Below are positions 42,412 to 51,607 of a DNA stretch of 64,000 nucleotides, in pieces. The DNA is from Pseudoponticoccus marisrubri. GTDB lineage: Bacteria; Pseudomonadota; Alphaproteobacteria; Rhodobacterales; Rhodobacteraceae. How positions within the stretch are numbered: the stretch's first letter is position 1; every line of letters starts with the position of its first letter. The stretch spans positions 124,001 through 188,000 of the forward strand of contig NZ_LPXO01000001.1 of the NCBI RefSeq assembly GCF_001482405.1. The letters are read 5' to 3'. A program made the position numbers and the translations under genes. The notes below the pieces were generated by a model that was not told the origin of the DNA, ran no database searches, and saw nothing but the letters and a program-made list of their open reading frames with translations.

Positions 42412-43788
42412 ATGTCGACGATCACCACGCGAAATCCCGCCACGGGCGAGACGATCGAAACCTATCCCCTGATGTCCGAGCAGGAAGCCGTGTCGCGTCT
42501 CGAGGCCGCGCATGCCGCCTTTCTGGACTGGCGCAGGCTGTCCCATGCCGAGCGCGCGCCCTACCTGACGAAGATCGCCGAGGTGCTGCGCGCGCATACC
42601 GACGAGCTGGCCGAGCTGATGACGCGCGAGACCGGCAAGCTGTTGCGCGACGGCAAGCTCGAGGTCGAGATCTGCGCCGCGATCTTCGAATACACCGCGC
42701 AGCACGGGCCCGACGTGCTGGCCGACGAGGAGCGCACGCATGGCCGCAATGGCTCGCGCGGCGTCGTCACCTACCAGCCGCTCGGTGTGATCTACTCGAT
42801 CCAGCCGTGGAACTTCCCGCTCTACCAGCCGGTGCGCGTGCTCGCCGCCAACCTGATGGCCGGCAATGCCTGCGTGCTGAAACATGCCACGATCTGCACC
42901 GGCTCGGGCCTGCGCCTGCGCGAGCTCTGCATCGAGGCCGGCCTGCCCGAGGACCTGTTCCAGGTCATCCTGATCGACCATGACACCAGCGACCGGCTGA
43001 TCGAGCATCCCCATGTGCGCGGCGTGACCCTGACCGGCAGCGATGGCGCGGGCCGTCACGTGGGCAGCGTGGCGTCCAAGGCGCTGAAGAAGACCGTGCT
43101 CGAGCTCGGCTCCAACGACGCCTACATGGTGCTCGAGGATGCCGATATCGAGACAGCTGTGAAATACTCGGTCATGGGGCGGCTCTACAACAATGGCGAG
43201 ACCTGCGTCTCGGCCAAGCGCTTTATCGTGGCCGACAAGGTCCATGACAGCTTCGTCGCGGCCTTTGTCGAGCAGATGAAGGCGATCCGCATGGGCGATC
43301 CCATGGATGACGATGTCCAGCTCGGCCCGCTCTCGAGCGACGACCAGTTCGAGACCGTCAAGGAGCAGGTCGAGACAAGCGTCGCCAAGGGGGCCAAGGT
43401 ACTGTGCGGCGGCGCGGCGCCCGAGGGCACCGGCGCCTATTACCCGGCCACCGTGCTGGCCGAAGTTGCCCCGGGCATGCCCGCCTATGACGACGAGATC
43501 TTCGGCCCCGTTGCCTCGGTGATCCGCGCCAAGGATGACGAAGACGCGATGCGGCTGGCCAATGACAGCCGTTACGGCCTGGGCGGCGGCATCTTCTGCA
43601 CCGACGAGGACCATGCGCTCAAGCTCGCCCGCGACCATTTCGACACCGGCATGGTGCGGATCAATTCCTTTGGCGCGGCCGATCCCAACATGCCCTTCGG
43701 CGGGGTCAAGGATTCGGGCTACGGGCGCGAACATGGCGGCTTCGGCATGAAGGAATTCGTCAATACGAAAGCGATCTTCCTGCCATGA
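42412..43788 (+). CDS. NAD(P)-dependent aldehyde dehydrogenase (succinate-semialdehyde type)
   Basis: Start at ATG 42412 with CAGGAGTG upstream. 458 residues. QPWNFP with Asn134, Glu231 in LELGS and catalytic Cys265 in GETCVSAKR give the full ALDH active site. The length and the NPATGE start resemble the short GabD/succinate-semialdehyde group. The last 4 bases overlap the next gene (ATGA). The physiological aldehyde is unknown. Confidence 0.88.
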   Translation: MSTITTRNPATGETIETYPLMSEQEAVSRLEAAHAAFLDWRRLSHAERAPYLTKIAEVLRAHTDELAELMTRETGKLLRDGKLEVEICAAIFEYTAQHGPDVLADEERTHGRNGSRGVVTYQPLGVIYSIQPWNFPLYQPVRVLAANLMAGNACVLKHATICTGSGLRLRELCIEAGLPEDLFQVILIDHDTSDRLIEHPHVRGVTLTGSDGAGRHVGSVASKALKKTVLELGSNDAYMVLEDADIETAVKYSVMGRLYNNGETCVSAKRFIVADKVHDSFVAAFVEQMKAIRMGDPMDDDVQLGPLSSDDQFETVKEQVETSVAKGAKVLCGGAAPEGTGAYYPATVLAEVAPGMPAYDDEIFGPVASVIRAKDDEDAMRLANDSRYGLGGGIFCTDEDHALKLARDHFDTGMVRINSFGAADPNMPFGGVKDSGYGREHGGFGMKEFVNTKAIFLP

Positions 43789-44399
43789 TCACGCTGCACG
43801 CCCTGAACTATTCGCGCGCCACCCGCGTCCTGTGGCTGCTGGCCGATCTCGGCAAGCCCTGCGACCGGATCGACTATGAACGCACCAAGGCGTTCCGCGC
43901 GCCCGAGGCGCTGTCCCGCGTGCACCCGCTGGGCAAGTCGCCGGTGATCGAGGATGACGGGATGATGCTCGCGGAATCCGCGACCATCCTGCGCTACCTT
44001 GTGGCGAAATACGGCGATCACAGCCATACGCCGCCGCCCGGCACCCCCGCCTATTGGCGACACGAGGCGTTGTTCGACTATGTCGAGGCCTCGCTGGCCG
44101 AGGTTGCGCTGCAGGCCATCCTGCCCGCCTTTCAGGGCCAGCCCGTGCCCGAGCCGGCCAAGACGGCGCTGGACACGCATCTCGACTACCTCACGCAGGC
44201 CATCGGCGATGGCCCGCTGCTGTTCGGCAAGCGCGCCATGCTGGCGGATATCCAGCTGTCCTACATCGTCGCGCTGCTGGCGCGGATGGACCTTTTGGGC
44301 GACCACCCGACGGTCGCCGCCTACTGGGAGGCGCTGCAGGAGCAGCCCGGCTACATCTCGGCCACGCAGGCCGCCGGGCCCATGGCGCCCCCCGCTTGA
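43785..44399 (+). CDS. Glutathione S-transferase family protein
   Basis: 204 residues. The thioredoxin-like N-terminal domain begins MITLHALNYSRATRVLWLLADLGKP, with Ser10 or Arg11 at the catalytic position, and ESATILRYL is the glutathione gamma-Glu contact motif. A C-terminal helical domain follows. Translationally coupled to the aldehyde dehydrogenase gene. Substrate unknown. Confidence 0.85.
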   Translation: MITLHALNYSRATRVLWLLADLGKPCDRIDYERTKAFRAPEALSRVHPLGKSPVIEDDGMMLAESATILRYLVAKYGDHSHTPPPGTPAYWRHEALFDYVEASLAEVALQAILPAFQGQPVPEPAKTALDTHLDYLTQAIGDGPLLFGKRAMLADIQLSYIVALLARMDLLGDHPTVAAYWEALQEQPGYISATQAAGPMAPPA

Positions 44400-44422
44400 T
44401 GACATCGAAAGGAGCAACGACC

Positions 44423-45019
44423 ATGAACATCCTCATCGCCGGCGCGACCGGCAAGACCGGCCGCCTTGTCGCACAGGACCTGCTGGCACAGGGCCATACC
44501 GTCACAGCACTGACCCGCGAGGGCTCGGACACGAGCGTGCTGCCCGAGGGCACGCAGCAGCGGCAGGCCGACCTGACCGACCTGCAGCCCGGTGTGTGCG
44601 ACGGGGCCGACGTGGTGGTCTTTGCCGCGGGCTCCGGCTCGTCGACCGGGCCCGAGATGACTCAGAAAGTCGATCGCGACGGCGCGCAGCGGCTGGTGGA
44701 TTTGGCCAAGCAGGCCGGGGCGCAGCGCTTCGTCATGCTCAGCTCGATCGGCGCCGACCAGAGCAACCCGTCGGGCAAGCTGGCCCATTACCTCGAGGCC
44801 AAGCACGCCGCCGACGAGCACCTCAAGCAGTCCGGCCTGACCTACGCCATCCTGCGCCCGGTCGCCCTGACCGATGACGGCCGCAGCGACGCGGTCATCC
44901 TCGGCGACCAGGTCGACATGCGCGCCGAGGCCAGCCGCGCCGACGTCGCCGCGGTCCTCGCCGAGGCCGCCACGACCGGCAAGCTCGACAACCAGGCGCT
45001 GGACATGCAATCCGCGTGA
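44423..45019 (+). CDS. NAD(P)-binding Rossmann protein (atypical SDR)
   Basis: 198 residues beginning MNILIAGATGKTGRLV, the GxxGxxG motif of atypical SDR/NmrA-like proteins. MLSSIGAD and YLEAKHAADEHLKQSGLTYAILRP are typical of the YwnB/NAD(P)H-binding group, which include flavin-reductase-like and isomerase-like enzymes. It lies 23 bases after the GST with its own ribosome site (AAAGGAG), probably in one operon with it. Confidence 0.82.
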   Translation: MNILIAGATGKTGRLVAQDLLAQGHTVTALTREGSDTSVLPEGTQQRQADLTDLQPGVCDGADVVVFAAGSGSSTGPEMTQKVDRDGAQRLVDLAKQAGAQRFVMLSSIGADQSNPSGKLAHYLEAKHAADEHLKQSGLTYAILRPVALTDDGRSDAVILGDQVDMRAEASRADVAAVLAEAATTGKLDNQALDMQSA

Positions 45020-45388
45020 CCGCTCGGGGCGCCCGGCAGTTTCATTCATGATCCGCCGGGCGCCCGCCGGTCGGGCCTTTAGATCAATTAACGGCCGTGT
45101 TCCGACAGCTTCCAAAGCCGGTCTGGACACGAATTTCTGGTTTGTGGGTTCCCGTCGGGCTTTTTCCAATAGCCTGAAGAACACCTTTCTTGCGACCGCA
45201 CCTCCCCGCCCGTCCATGATCCCCCATAACACGCAGTAATCTCATTCTACCGGAGCCAACCCGGCAACGGCCATGACGCGCATAAAACGCTCACCGCATT
45301 GCGCGCGGTTCGGAAAACGCCGATCCTGCCCTGAAGACGCGATTTCAGGTCCGATCAGCCGGCCTGCACAAACGGGGAGCCGAAAGCC
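45020..45388. other. Intergenic region with a strong hairpin
   Basis: An 11-bp perfect stem GGGCGCCCGGC (45027-45037) / GCCGGGCGCCC (45055-45065) lies 8 bases after the preceding stop and probably ends that operon, although no T run follows. The remaining 320 bases hold no gene that I can support and must contain the promoter of the monooxygenase. Confidence 0.5.
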
Positions 45389-46672
45389 ATGAAGAAAGTG
45401 ATCATCGCGGGTGGCGGGATCGGGGGGCTGGTGGCGGCGCTGGTCCTGCACCGGATCGGCGTGCCCTGCCTGGTCCTCGAGCAGGTGCACACGCTGAAGC
45501 CGCTGGGCGTGGGCATCAACCTGCAGCCCAACGCGGTGCGCGAGCTGTTCGACCTGGACATCGGGCCCGAGGCGCTGGACCGGGTCGGGCTGCCGGTGCG
45601 CGAATGGGCGCTGGTCGGCCTGAACGGGCGGGAGATCCATGCCGAGCCGCGCGGAACCCATGCCGGCTACAACTGGCCGCAATACGCCGTGCATCGCGGC
45701 CGCTTCCATATGCTGTTGCGCGATGCGCTGATCCGGCGGGCCGGGCCCGATATCCTGCGCACGGGGTGCAAGGTGACGGGTTACCGAAAGGACAGCGACG
45801 GTGGCGTGACGGTGCTGGGCGACGGGCCCGACGGGCCCTTTGCCGAACCCGCCACCCTGCTGATCGGCGCCGAGGGCATCCACTCGGCCATCCGCGCGCA
45901 GATGCATCCCGACCAGCCGCCGATCCATTGGGGCGGCGCGCTGATGTGGCGGGGCGTCACGCGGGCCCGGCCCATCCGCACGGGGTCGAGCTTCGTGGGC
46001 CTTGGCACGCATCGCCACCGCATGGTGATCTACCCGATCTCGCAACCGGACGCGGACGGGCTGGCCGATATCAACTGGATCGCCGAGCTGACGCTGGAGG
46101 ACACGCGCGGCTGGGAGAAGAGCGGCTGGTTCCGCCCGGTGGAGATCGACAGCTTCGCCCATCATTTTGCGCAGTTCCGCTATGACTGGCTCGATGTCCC
46201 CGCGCTGCTTGCATCGGCCGAGATCGCCTACGAGAACCCGATGATCGACCGCGACCCGGTGCCCACATGGGTGGACGGCCCGGTCGCGCTGATGGGAGAC
46301 GCGGCCCATGCCATGTACCCGACCGGATCGAACGGGGCGAGCCAGGCGGTCATCGACGCGGTGGCGCTGGGACGTCACTTTCTGGCGCACGGGCTGACGC
46401 CGGCTGCGCTGGCCGCCTATGATGCCGAGCTCTGCGGGCCGGTGTCCCAGCTGGTCCTGCGCAATCGCGGCGCGGGGCCCTTCGGCCTGCTCGACCTCGT
46501 CGACGAGCGCTGCCGCGGCCAGTTCACCCATATCGACGAGGTCATTCCGCCCGAGGAGCGCCGCGCCTTCATGGCCGATTACAAGCGCGCCGCCGGCTTC
46601 GCGATCGAGACGCTGAACGCCGCGCCCCGCTCGCTGCCACAGGGCGCCACGCTGCCCGCGACACCGGGCTGA
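45389..46672 (+). CDS. FAD-dependent aromatic monooxygenase
   Basis: 427 residues of the group A flavoprotein hydroxylases. Dinucleotide-binding GGGIGG at 8-13, Arg-containing HRGRFHMLL near 110, and the second FAD motif GDAAHAMYPTGSNGASQ near 305. The closest kinds are PhzS-like and salicylate/3-hydroxybenzoate 6-hydroxylase-like enzymes. The adjacent fumarylpyruvate hydrolase and maleylpyruvate isomerase suggest a hydroxylation leading to gentisate. No gentisate dioxygenase is seen, so the substrate is uncertain. Confidence 0.82.
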   Translation: MKKVIIAGGGIGGLVAALVLHRIGVPCLVLEQVHTLKPLGVGINLQPNAVRELFDLDIGPEALDRVGLPVREWALVGLNGREIHAEPRGTHAGYNWPQYAVHRGRFHMLLRDALIRRAGPDILRTGCKVTGYRKDSDGGVTVLGDGPDGPFAEPATLLIGAEGIHSAIRAQMHPDQPPIHWGGALMWRGVTRARPIRTGSSFVGLGTHRHRMVIYPISQPDADGLADINWIAELTLEDTRGWEKSGWFRPVEIDSFAHHFAQFRYDWLDVPALLASAEIAYENPMIDRDPVPTWVDGPVALMGDAAHAMYPTGSNGASQAVIDAVALGRHFLAHGLTPAALAAYDAELCGPVSQLVLRNRGAGPFGLLDLVDERCRGQFTHIDEVIPPEERRAFMADYKRAAGFAIETLNAAPRSLPQGATLPATPG

Positions 46673-46710
46673 CCGGCGGGTCCGGACCGTCCGCCGCCAC
46701 GGGCGCACCC

Positions 46711-46755
46711 AAATTTCGTGCACGAAATTTGCAAGAATTTTCGCAAAATTCTTGC
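46711..46755. terminator. Two abutting AT-rich perfect palindromes between convergent genes
   Basis: A 20-base perfect palindrome (AAATTTCGTG and its mirror, 46711-46730) directly abuts a second inverted repeat with 11-base arms GCAAGAATTTT and loop CGC (46731-46755). They lie between the convergent monooxygenase (stop 46672) and DUF4239 gene (stop 46787). Both could act as terminators in either direction, yet they stand out as AT-rich in a GC-rich region. Confidence 0.6.
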
Positions 46756-46786
46756 ACCCCCGGCCGGACCCGGGTCGCGCGGACTG

Positions 46787-47566
46787 TCACCCGCCGCGCT
46801 GGCCGATCTCGCCCTCCAGCAGCCGCTCGAAGGCCACGGGTTCCAGAGCCCCGGGCGTGTCGAACGGATCGGCGAAGGCGTAGATGATGAACATGACCAG
46901 CCCGCTGAACGCCCCGTAGATGCTGAGCAGCAGCAGGTGCAGGCGCGTCGGCGAGAAGACGAAATAAGGCACGGTCACCAGCACGACGCCGGCCAGCGCC
47001 GCGATCCAGAACAGCGCGTTGACCGCGTGCAGGGCCGTGTTCTCGCGCTCCTGGCGCAGCTCGGCGATCAGCTGCGCCTTGGCGACCATGTGGCGGCGCA
47101 GATCCTCCTGCCGCGGCGTCTCGGGCACCAGGTCCAGCACGCCCAGGTAAATGGTCTCGCGCAGGATCCAGCCCTCGGCGCTCAGCGGGCGGTTCTCTGA
47201 GAGCAGCTGCCATTCCTCCTCGACCACGATGCGTGTGTAGCGTGACAGCGCGTTCTGGATTGCCCCCTCGGTCTCGGCCTCGCCCCCATAGCGGCGGATG
47301 TCGTTGTAGATATCGGCCACCGCGGTCGCCTCGGCCACGAGGTTGCTCCGCAGCGAGTGGTAGTCGACCATCTCCTGCGCGAAGACCAGCGCCAGGATCA
47401 GCCCGTGCAGCGCGGCCACCCGGATGATCACCGATCCGGCCAAGGTCTGCGTGTCCTCGGCAAAACGCGCGCCCGACAGCCAACGCAGGGTGAAATAGAC
47501 GATCCAGGCGAGGGCGATGGTTCCGCCGATGAATAGGACCGGCAAGAGGACAGAGGACAGGCTCAT
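46787..47566 (-). CDS. DUF4239 (bestrophin-like) membrane protein
   Basis: Start at ATG 47566 (MSLSSVLLPVLFIGG); the open frame extends upstream without hydrophobic or family-like sequence. 259 residues with two membrane segments near the N-terminus (5-27, 45-65), a soluble middle (VAEATAVADIYNDIRR...ALSRYTR) and two near the C-terminus (about 180-230), the DUF4239 plan. Function unknown. It is divergent from the fumarylpyruvate hydrolase gene. Confidence 0.8.
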   Translation of the reverse strand: MSLSSVLLPVLFIGGTIALAWIVYFTLRWLSGARFAEDTQTLAGSVIIRVAALHGLILALVFAQEMVDYHSLRSNLVAEATAVADIYNDIRRYGGEAETEGAIQNALSRYTRIVVEEEWQLLSENRPLSAEGWILRETIYLGVLDLVPETPRQEDLRRHMVAKAQLIAELRQERENTALHAVNALFWIAALAGVVLVTVPYFVFSPTRLHLLLLSIYGAFSGLVMFIIYAFADPFDTPGALEPVAFERLLEGEIGQRGG

Positions 47567-47723
47567 CGAAGGCTCCGCTTTTACGGGGCGAGCACAGCCG
47601 CTTTCGCCGCGCTTGGCAAGACCGCCCGCGCCCATGCGGCGCCATGCCCTTGCCATGACCTGCAAAACTGCCCAGAACCGGGAGGGCCGGCATGCGCGCC
47701 GGCGCGCTGCAGGAGACATGCCC

Positions 47724-48419
47724 ATGGGTTTCATATTCGATCCGCCCACCCCGCCCTCGGTCGCCGTAGCCGGCGAGGCGGACCGCTTCCCGGTCCGCCG
47801 GATCTTCTGCGTGGGGCGCAACTATGCGGCCCATGCGCGCGAGATGGGCAAGGATCCCGATCGCGAGCCACCCTTCTTCTTTACCAAGGCCGCCGACACG
47901 GTGGTGGATGACGGCGCCACCCTGCCCTACCCGTCGTTGACCAACGACCTGCATCACGAGGCCGAGCTGGTCATCGCCATCGGTCAGGGCGGGCGCGACA
48001 TCCCGCGCGAGACCGCGCTGGCCCATGTCTGGGGCTATGGCTGCGGCAACGACCTGACCCGCCGCGACCTGCAGGCCGAGGCCAAGGCGGCGGGCCGCCC
48101 CTGGGACTGGGCCAAGAATTTCGACCGCGCCGCGGTGATCGGGCCGCTGCACCGGGTCGCGCGCGTCGGCCATCCCGAAACGGGCCGCATCGCGCTGGAG
48201 GTCAATGACGAGACCCGGCAGGAGGGCGACCTGGCCGACATGATCTGGGCGGTGCCCGACATCATCGCCTTTCTCAGCACCGCGGTCGAGATCCGGCCCG
48301 GCGACCTGGTGATGACCGGCACGCCGGCCGGGGTGGCCGCGCTGGTGCCGGGCGATGTCTGCACCGTCTCGATCGAGGGGCTCGGCCAGGTGACCACCAC
48401 CATCGCCGAACGGGCATGA
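47724..48419 (+). CDS. nagK: Fumarylacetoacetate hydrolase-family protein, probable fumarylpyruvate hydrolase
   Basis: ATG 47724 chosen since AGGAG lies 8 bases upstream; ATG 47718 is too close to it. 231 residues. RRIFCVGRNYAAHAREMG, FFFTKAAD, the metal-binding HHEAELV with later Asp in NDLTRRDLQ, GRPWDWAKNFD, and MTGTPAGV are the full FAH-family core. The sequence pattern is that of fumarylpyruvate hydrolases of the gentisate pathway, which split fumarylpyruvate into fumarate and pyruvate. It overlaps the next gene by 4 bases. Confidence 0.85.
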   Translation: MGFIFDPPTPPSVAVAGEADRFPVRRIFCVGRNYAAHAREMGKDPDREPPFFFTKAADTVVDDGATLPYPSLTNDLHHEAELVIAIGQGGRDIPRETALAHVWGYGCGNDLTRRDLQAEAKAAGRPWDWAKNFDRAAVIGPLHRVARVGHPETGRIALEVNDETRQEGDLADMIWAVPDIIAFLSTAVEIRPGDLVMTGTPAGVAALVPGDVCTVSIEGLGQVTTTIAERA

Positions 48420-49063
48420 CGCTGCGGCTGCACAACTACTTCCGCTCCTCCACCTCGACCCGGCTGCGCGCGGCGCTGAATCTCAAGGGGCTGGACTATG
48501 ACTATGTCGCCTATGCCCTGCGGGATGATGCGCATCGCCAGCCCGATTTCCTGGCCCGCAACCCCGCCGGGCTGGTGCCCGTGCTCGAGACCTCTGACGG
48601 CCACCACCTGACCCAATCACTGGCCATCATCGAATGGCTGGACGAGACATACCCCGCCCCGCCGCTGCTGCCCGCCGATGCGGGCGGGCGGGCGCGGGTT
48701 CGGGCGCTGGCCGGCATGATCGCCTGCGAGGTGCATCCGCTGAACAACCTGCGCGTGCTGCGCCAGCTTGAACGCCAGTTCGGGGCCGATGCGGCGGCGC
48801 AGGCGCAGTGGTTCACGCATTGGGTGACCGAGACCTTTGACGCGCTCGAAACCATGCTGGCGGGCGCGGCCGAGACCGGGCGCTATTGCCATGGAGCCAT
48901 GCCCGGGCTGGCCGATATCTGCCTTTACGCGCAGGTCTGGAACAACCGCCGCTTCGACATCGAAACGGCGCGCTGGCCGACCATCGCCCGGATCTTCGCG
49001 GCACTGGACCAATTGGACGCGTTCCGCCGTGCCGCGCCCGATGCGCAGCCCGACGCGACCTAG
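48416..49063 (+). CDS. nagL: Zeta-class GST, probable maleylpyruvate isomerase
   Basis: 215 residues. The N-terminus HNYFRSSTSTRLRAALNLKGLDYDYVAY carries the zeta-class SSxSxRxR motif with the catalytic Ser. QSLAIIEWLDE binds glutathione, and the C-terminal helices include CEVHPLNNLRVL. The enzyme would isomerise maleylpyruvate (or maleylacetoacetate) to the fumaryl form, the substrate of the coupled upstream hydrolase. The 3' end overlaps the convergent LysR gene by 4 bases. Confidence 0.85.
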   Translation: MTLRLHNYFRSSTSTRLRAALNLKGLDYDYVAYALRDDAHRQPDFLARNPAGLVPVLETSDGHHLTQSLAIIEWLDETYPAPPLLPADAGGRARVRALAGMIACEVHPLNNLRVLRQLERQFGADAAAQAQWFTHWVTETFDALETMLAGAAETGRYCHGAMPGLADICLYAQVWNNRRFDIETARWPTIARIFAALDQLDAFRRAAPDAQPDAT

Positions 49064-49950
49064 CCGCTTCCACCGCCCAGCTTCGCGGCCGCGTCGAACA
49101 GGGCGCGCAGCGTCGGGGTCTGCGGCTCCTGCGCGGGCGCGACCAGCCCCACCGCATGGGCCGCATGGCCACCGGTCAGCGGCACGACCCGCAGCTCGGG
49201 CGAGGCGGCGAGAAAGCCGGCCAGGTCGGTGGGCAGGATCGTCGCCCAGCCGCCTTGCCGCACGGTGGCAACCAGCACCACGGTCGAGCTCGCCTCGAGC
49301 GCCGGCACCATGTCCAGCCCGGCCTCCATGAAGTTGCGGTTGATGATGCGCCGGTTCTGCATGTCGGGCGTCAGCAGGCAGAGCCGCTGCCCGGCCAGCT
49401 CGTCCCAGCCGAGCGACGCGCGACCGGCCAGCGGGTCATCGGCGTGGCAGACCAGCGTGTAGGTCTCGCGGTAGAGCGCCTGCGTCGCGGCGCGCCCCAG
49501 CGGCTCGTTGTCGAGGTAGGTGATCCCGGCATCGCATTCGAGCGCTTCGAGCATGTGCAGGATCTCCTGCGAGCTGGCCGCGCGCACCGAGAAGCGCAGC
49601 CCGGGATGCGCCTCGGTGCAGCGCGCGGCCAGGCGGGCGCCCCAGGTCAGCGCCGTGGGGATCACCGCCAGCCGGATCTGCCCCGAGGGGCCATGGGTGG
49701 AATAGCGCATCTCGTCGCGCAGGCGCTTGGTCTCGCCCACGATGCTGCGCGCCATTTCCAGCGCGCGTTGCCCCTCGGGCGTCAGGCCGCGAAACCGCGC
49801 GCCGCGCTGTACCAGCTTGACGCCCAGCTGCGCCTCGAGCTGCTTGATACCACTGGATAATGTGGGCTGCGTGATATTGAGGCTTTCGGCCGCGCGGCCG
49901 AAATGGCGCTCCTGCGCGAGCGCGATCAGCATTTCCAGCTTGGCGATCAC
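49060..49950 (-). CDS. LysR-family transcriptional regulator
   Basis: 296 residues with an N-terminal winged helix (AQERHFGRAAESLNITQPTLSSGIKQLEAQLGVKLV at 12-46) and a periplasmic-binding-like effector domain from about 90. It is convergent with the isomerase gene, and the aminotransferase gene lies downstream on the same strand after 58 bases from its start side. It may control the neighbouring aromatic genes, though LysR regulators usually sit divergent to their targets. Confidence 0.88.
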   Translation of the reverse strand: MIAKLEMLIALAQERHFGRAAESLNITQPTLSSGIKQLEAQLGVKLVQRGARFRGLTPEGQRALEMARSIVGETKRLRDEMRYSTHGPSGQIRLAVIPTALTWGARLAARCTEAHPGLRFSVRAASSQEILHMLEALECDAGITYLDNEPLGRAATQALYRETYTLVCHADDPLAGRASLGWDELAGQRLCLLTPDMQNRRIINRNFMEAGLDMVPALEASSTVVLVATVRQGGWATILPTDLAGFLAASPELRVVPLTGGHAAHAVGLVAPAQEPQTPTLRALFDAAAKLGGGSG

Positions 49951-50008
49951 GCGCGCCTCCGCCGGTCGGGGCGGCGCGGAGCCTGTCCGCGCCGCCCAAG
50001 GCTCAGGT

Positions 50009-51379
50009 TCAGCCCAGCACCTCGGCGACGGCCTGCGCGGTCTTGCCGGCGATCTCGTCCGCCTCGGCCCGGGTCAGGCAGAAGGGCGGCGCGAAGCCGA
50101 GGATGTCGCCCTGCGGCATGGCGCGCCCGATCACGCCGCGCTCCATCAGCGCCCCGGCCACCTTGGCGCCCACCTTGTCGGCGGGATCGAAGAAGGCCGG
50201 TCCCTCGCGGCCCTTGACCAGTTCCACCGCGCAGAGAAGGCCCTCGCCGCGGACCTCGCCCACATGGGCATGGCCGGCCAGCGCATCGGTCATCGCGGCG
50301 TTCAGGTAGGCCCCCACCTCGCCGGCATTCTGCACGAGGTTCAGGTCGTCGATCAGCTGAAGGTTGGCCACGCCTGCCGCGGCGCCCACCGGGTGCGCGG
50401 AGTAGGTCCAGCCATGGCCGATCGGGCCGTTCTCGTCGGTGCCCTGCTCCAGCACCTTCCACATCTTGTCGGAAACGATGGAGCCCGAGAGCGGCGCATA
50501 GGCCGAGGTCAGCCCCTTGGCGATGGTGATGAGGTCAGGCTTCAGCCCGTAATGGGTGGAGCCCATCATGCTGCCCAGCCGGCCGAACCCGGTCACCACC
50601 TCGTCGGCGATCAGCAGGATGTCATGCTTGGCCAGCACCTCCTGGATGGCGTCCCAGTAGCCGGCGGGCGGCGGCACGATGCCGCCCGTGCCCAGCACCG
50701 GCTCGCCGATGAAGGCGGCGATCGTGTCGGCGCCCTCGCGGTCGATCAGCGCCTCCAGCTCGGACACGCAATGGGCGACAAAGGCGGCTTCGTCCATCGC
50801 CGGGTCGGGGCGGCGGTAGAAATAGGGCGCCTCGGTGTGCAGCACCTGCGCCAGCGGCAGGTCGAACTTCTTGTGGAAGAGCTCGAGCCCCGTCAGCGAG
50901 CCGGTCATCAGCCCCGAGCCGTGATAGCCACGCCAGCGCGAGATGATCTTCTTCTTCTCGGGACGGCCGAGGATGTTGTTGTAGTACCAGACCAGCTTGA
51001 TGTTGGTCTCGTTCGCATCCGAGCCCGACAGGCCGAAATAGACCTTGGACATGTGGTCGGGCGCACGGTCCAGCACCATCTTGGAGAGGGTGATCGAGGC
51101 CTCGGTCCCGTGGCCCACATAGGCGTGGTAATAGGCCAGCTCCTTGGCCTGCGTGGCGATGGCCTCGGCGATCTCGGGCCGGCCATAGCCCACGTTCACG
51201 CAGTAGAGCCCGGCGAACCCGTCCAGCAGCCGCTTGCCGTCACGATCCTCGATATGGCAGCCATGCCCGCCCGTCACGATGCGGTTGGGCGCCTCGCCGC
51301 GGGCGAATTGCGCCAGATGCGTCGAGGGATGGAAGAAGTTCTCGCGGTCCCACTGGTCGAGCCGGTCGTTCTTGAGCAT
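50009..51379 (-). CDS. Class III PLP-dependent aminotransferase (omega-aminotransferase type)
   Basis: 456 residues. DGFAGLYCVNVGYGR and YFGLSGSDANETNIKL near 120 bind cofactor. SRWRGYHG, then IADEVVTGFGR with the PLP-contacting Asp, and ITIAKGLTSAYAP with the PLP Lys complete the active site. Such enzymes move amino groups from omega-amino acids or diamines to pyruvate or 2-oxoglutarate. The nearby EutB-EutC pair makes a diaminobutyrate-type (ectoine degradation) or related role possible. It has its own AGGAGG ribosome site. Confidence 0.85.
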   Translation of the reverse strand: MLKNDRLDQWDRENFFHPSTHLAQFARGEAPNRIVTGGHGCHIEDRDGKRLLDGFAGLYCVNVGYGRPEIAEAIATQAKELAYYHAYVGHGTEASITLSKMVLDRAPDHMSKVYFGLSGSDANETNIKLVWYYNNILGRPEKKKIISRWRGYHGSGLMTGSLTGLELFHKKFDLPLAQVLHTEAPYFYRRPDPAMDEAAFVAHCVSELEALIDREGADTIAAFIGEPVLGTGGIVPPPAGYWDAIQEVLAKHDILLIADEVVTGFGRLGSMMGSTHYGLKPDLITIAKGLTSAYAPLSGSIVSDKMWKVLEQGTDENGPIGHGWTYSAHPVGAAAGVANLQLIDDLNLVQNAGEVGAYLNAAMTDALAGHAHVGEVRGEGLLCAVELVKGREGPAFFDPADKVGAKVAGALMERGVIGRAMPQGDILGFAPPFCLTRAEADEIAGKTAQAVAEVLG

Positions 51380-51607
51380 GTGTCACCTCCTGCGGCCCCC
51401 CGCGTCACGGGGCGCCCGATGCGTTTCATCACTGGATGGGGCCGCGCCGTGGTCCCGGCGCGGGACCCGCGATGCGGGCGGCGGCGCCGGGGACCGGGTG
51501 ACGCAGATGGCCCCGGCGACCCGTGCAGCAGCGCGCAATGCCTTTATTGCCAGGGCTGTCCCCGTCCTAGCGCAGCGCGCGCGCCATGACCAGTGCCGCG
51601 ACCGATG
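51380..51607. other. Intergenic region
   Basis: A GC-rich stretch of 228 bases separating the aminotransferase start from the end of the eutC-like gene. No gene or clear terminator seen; the aminotransferase promoter should lie here. Confidence 0.35.
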
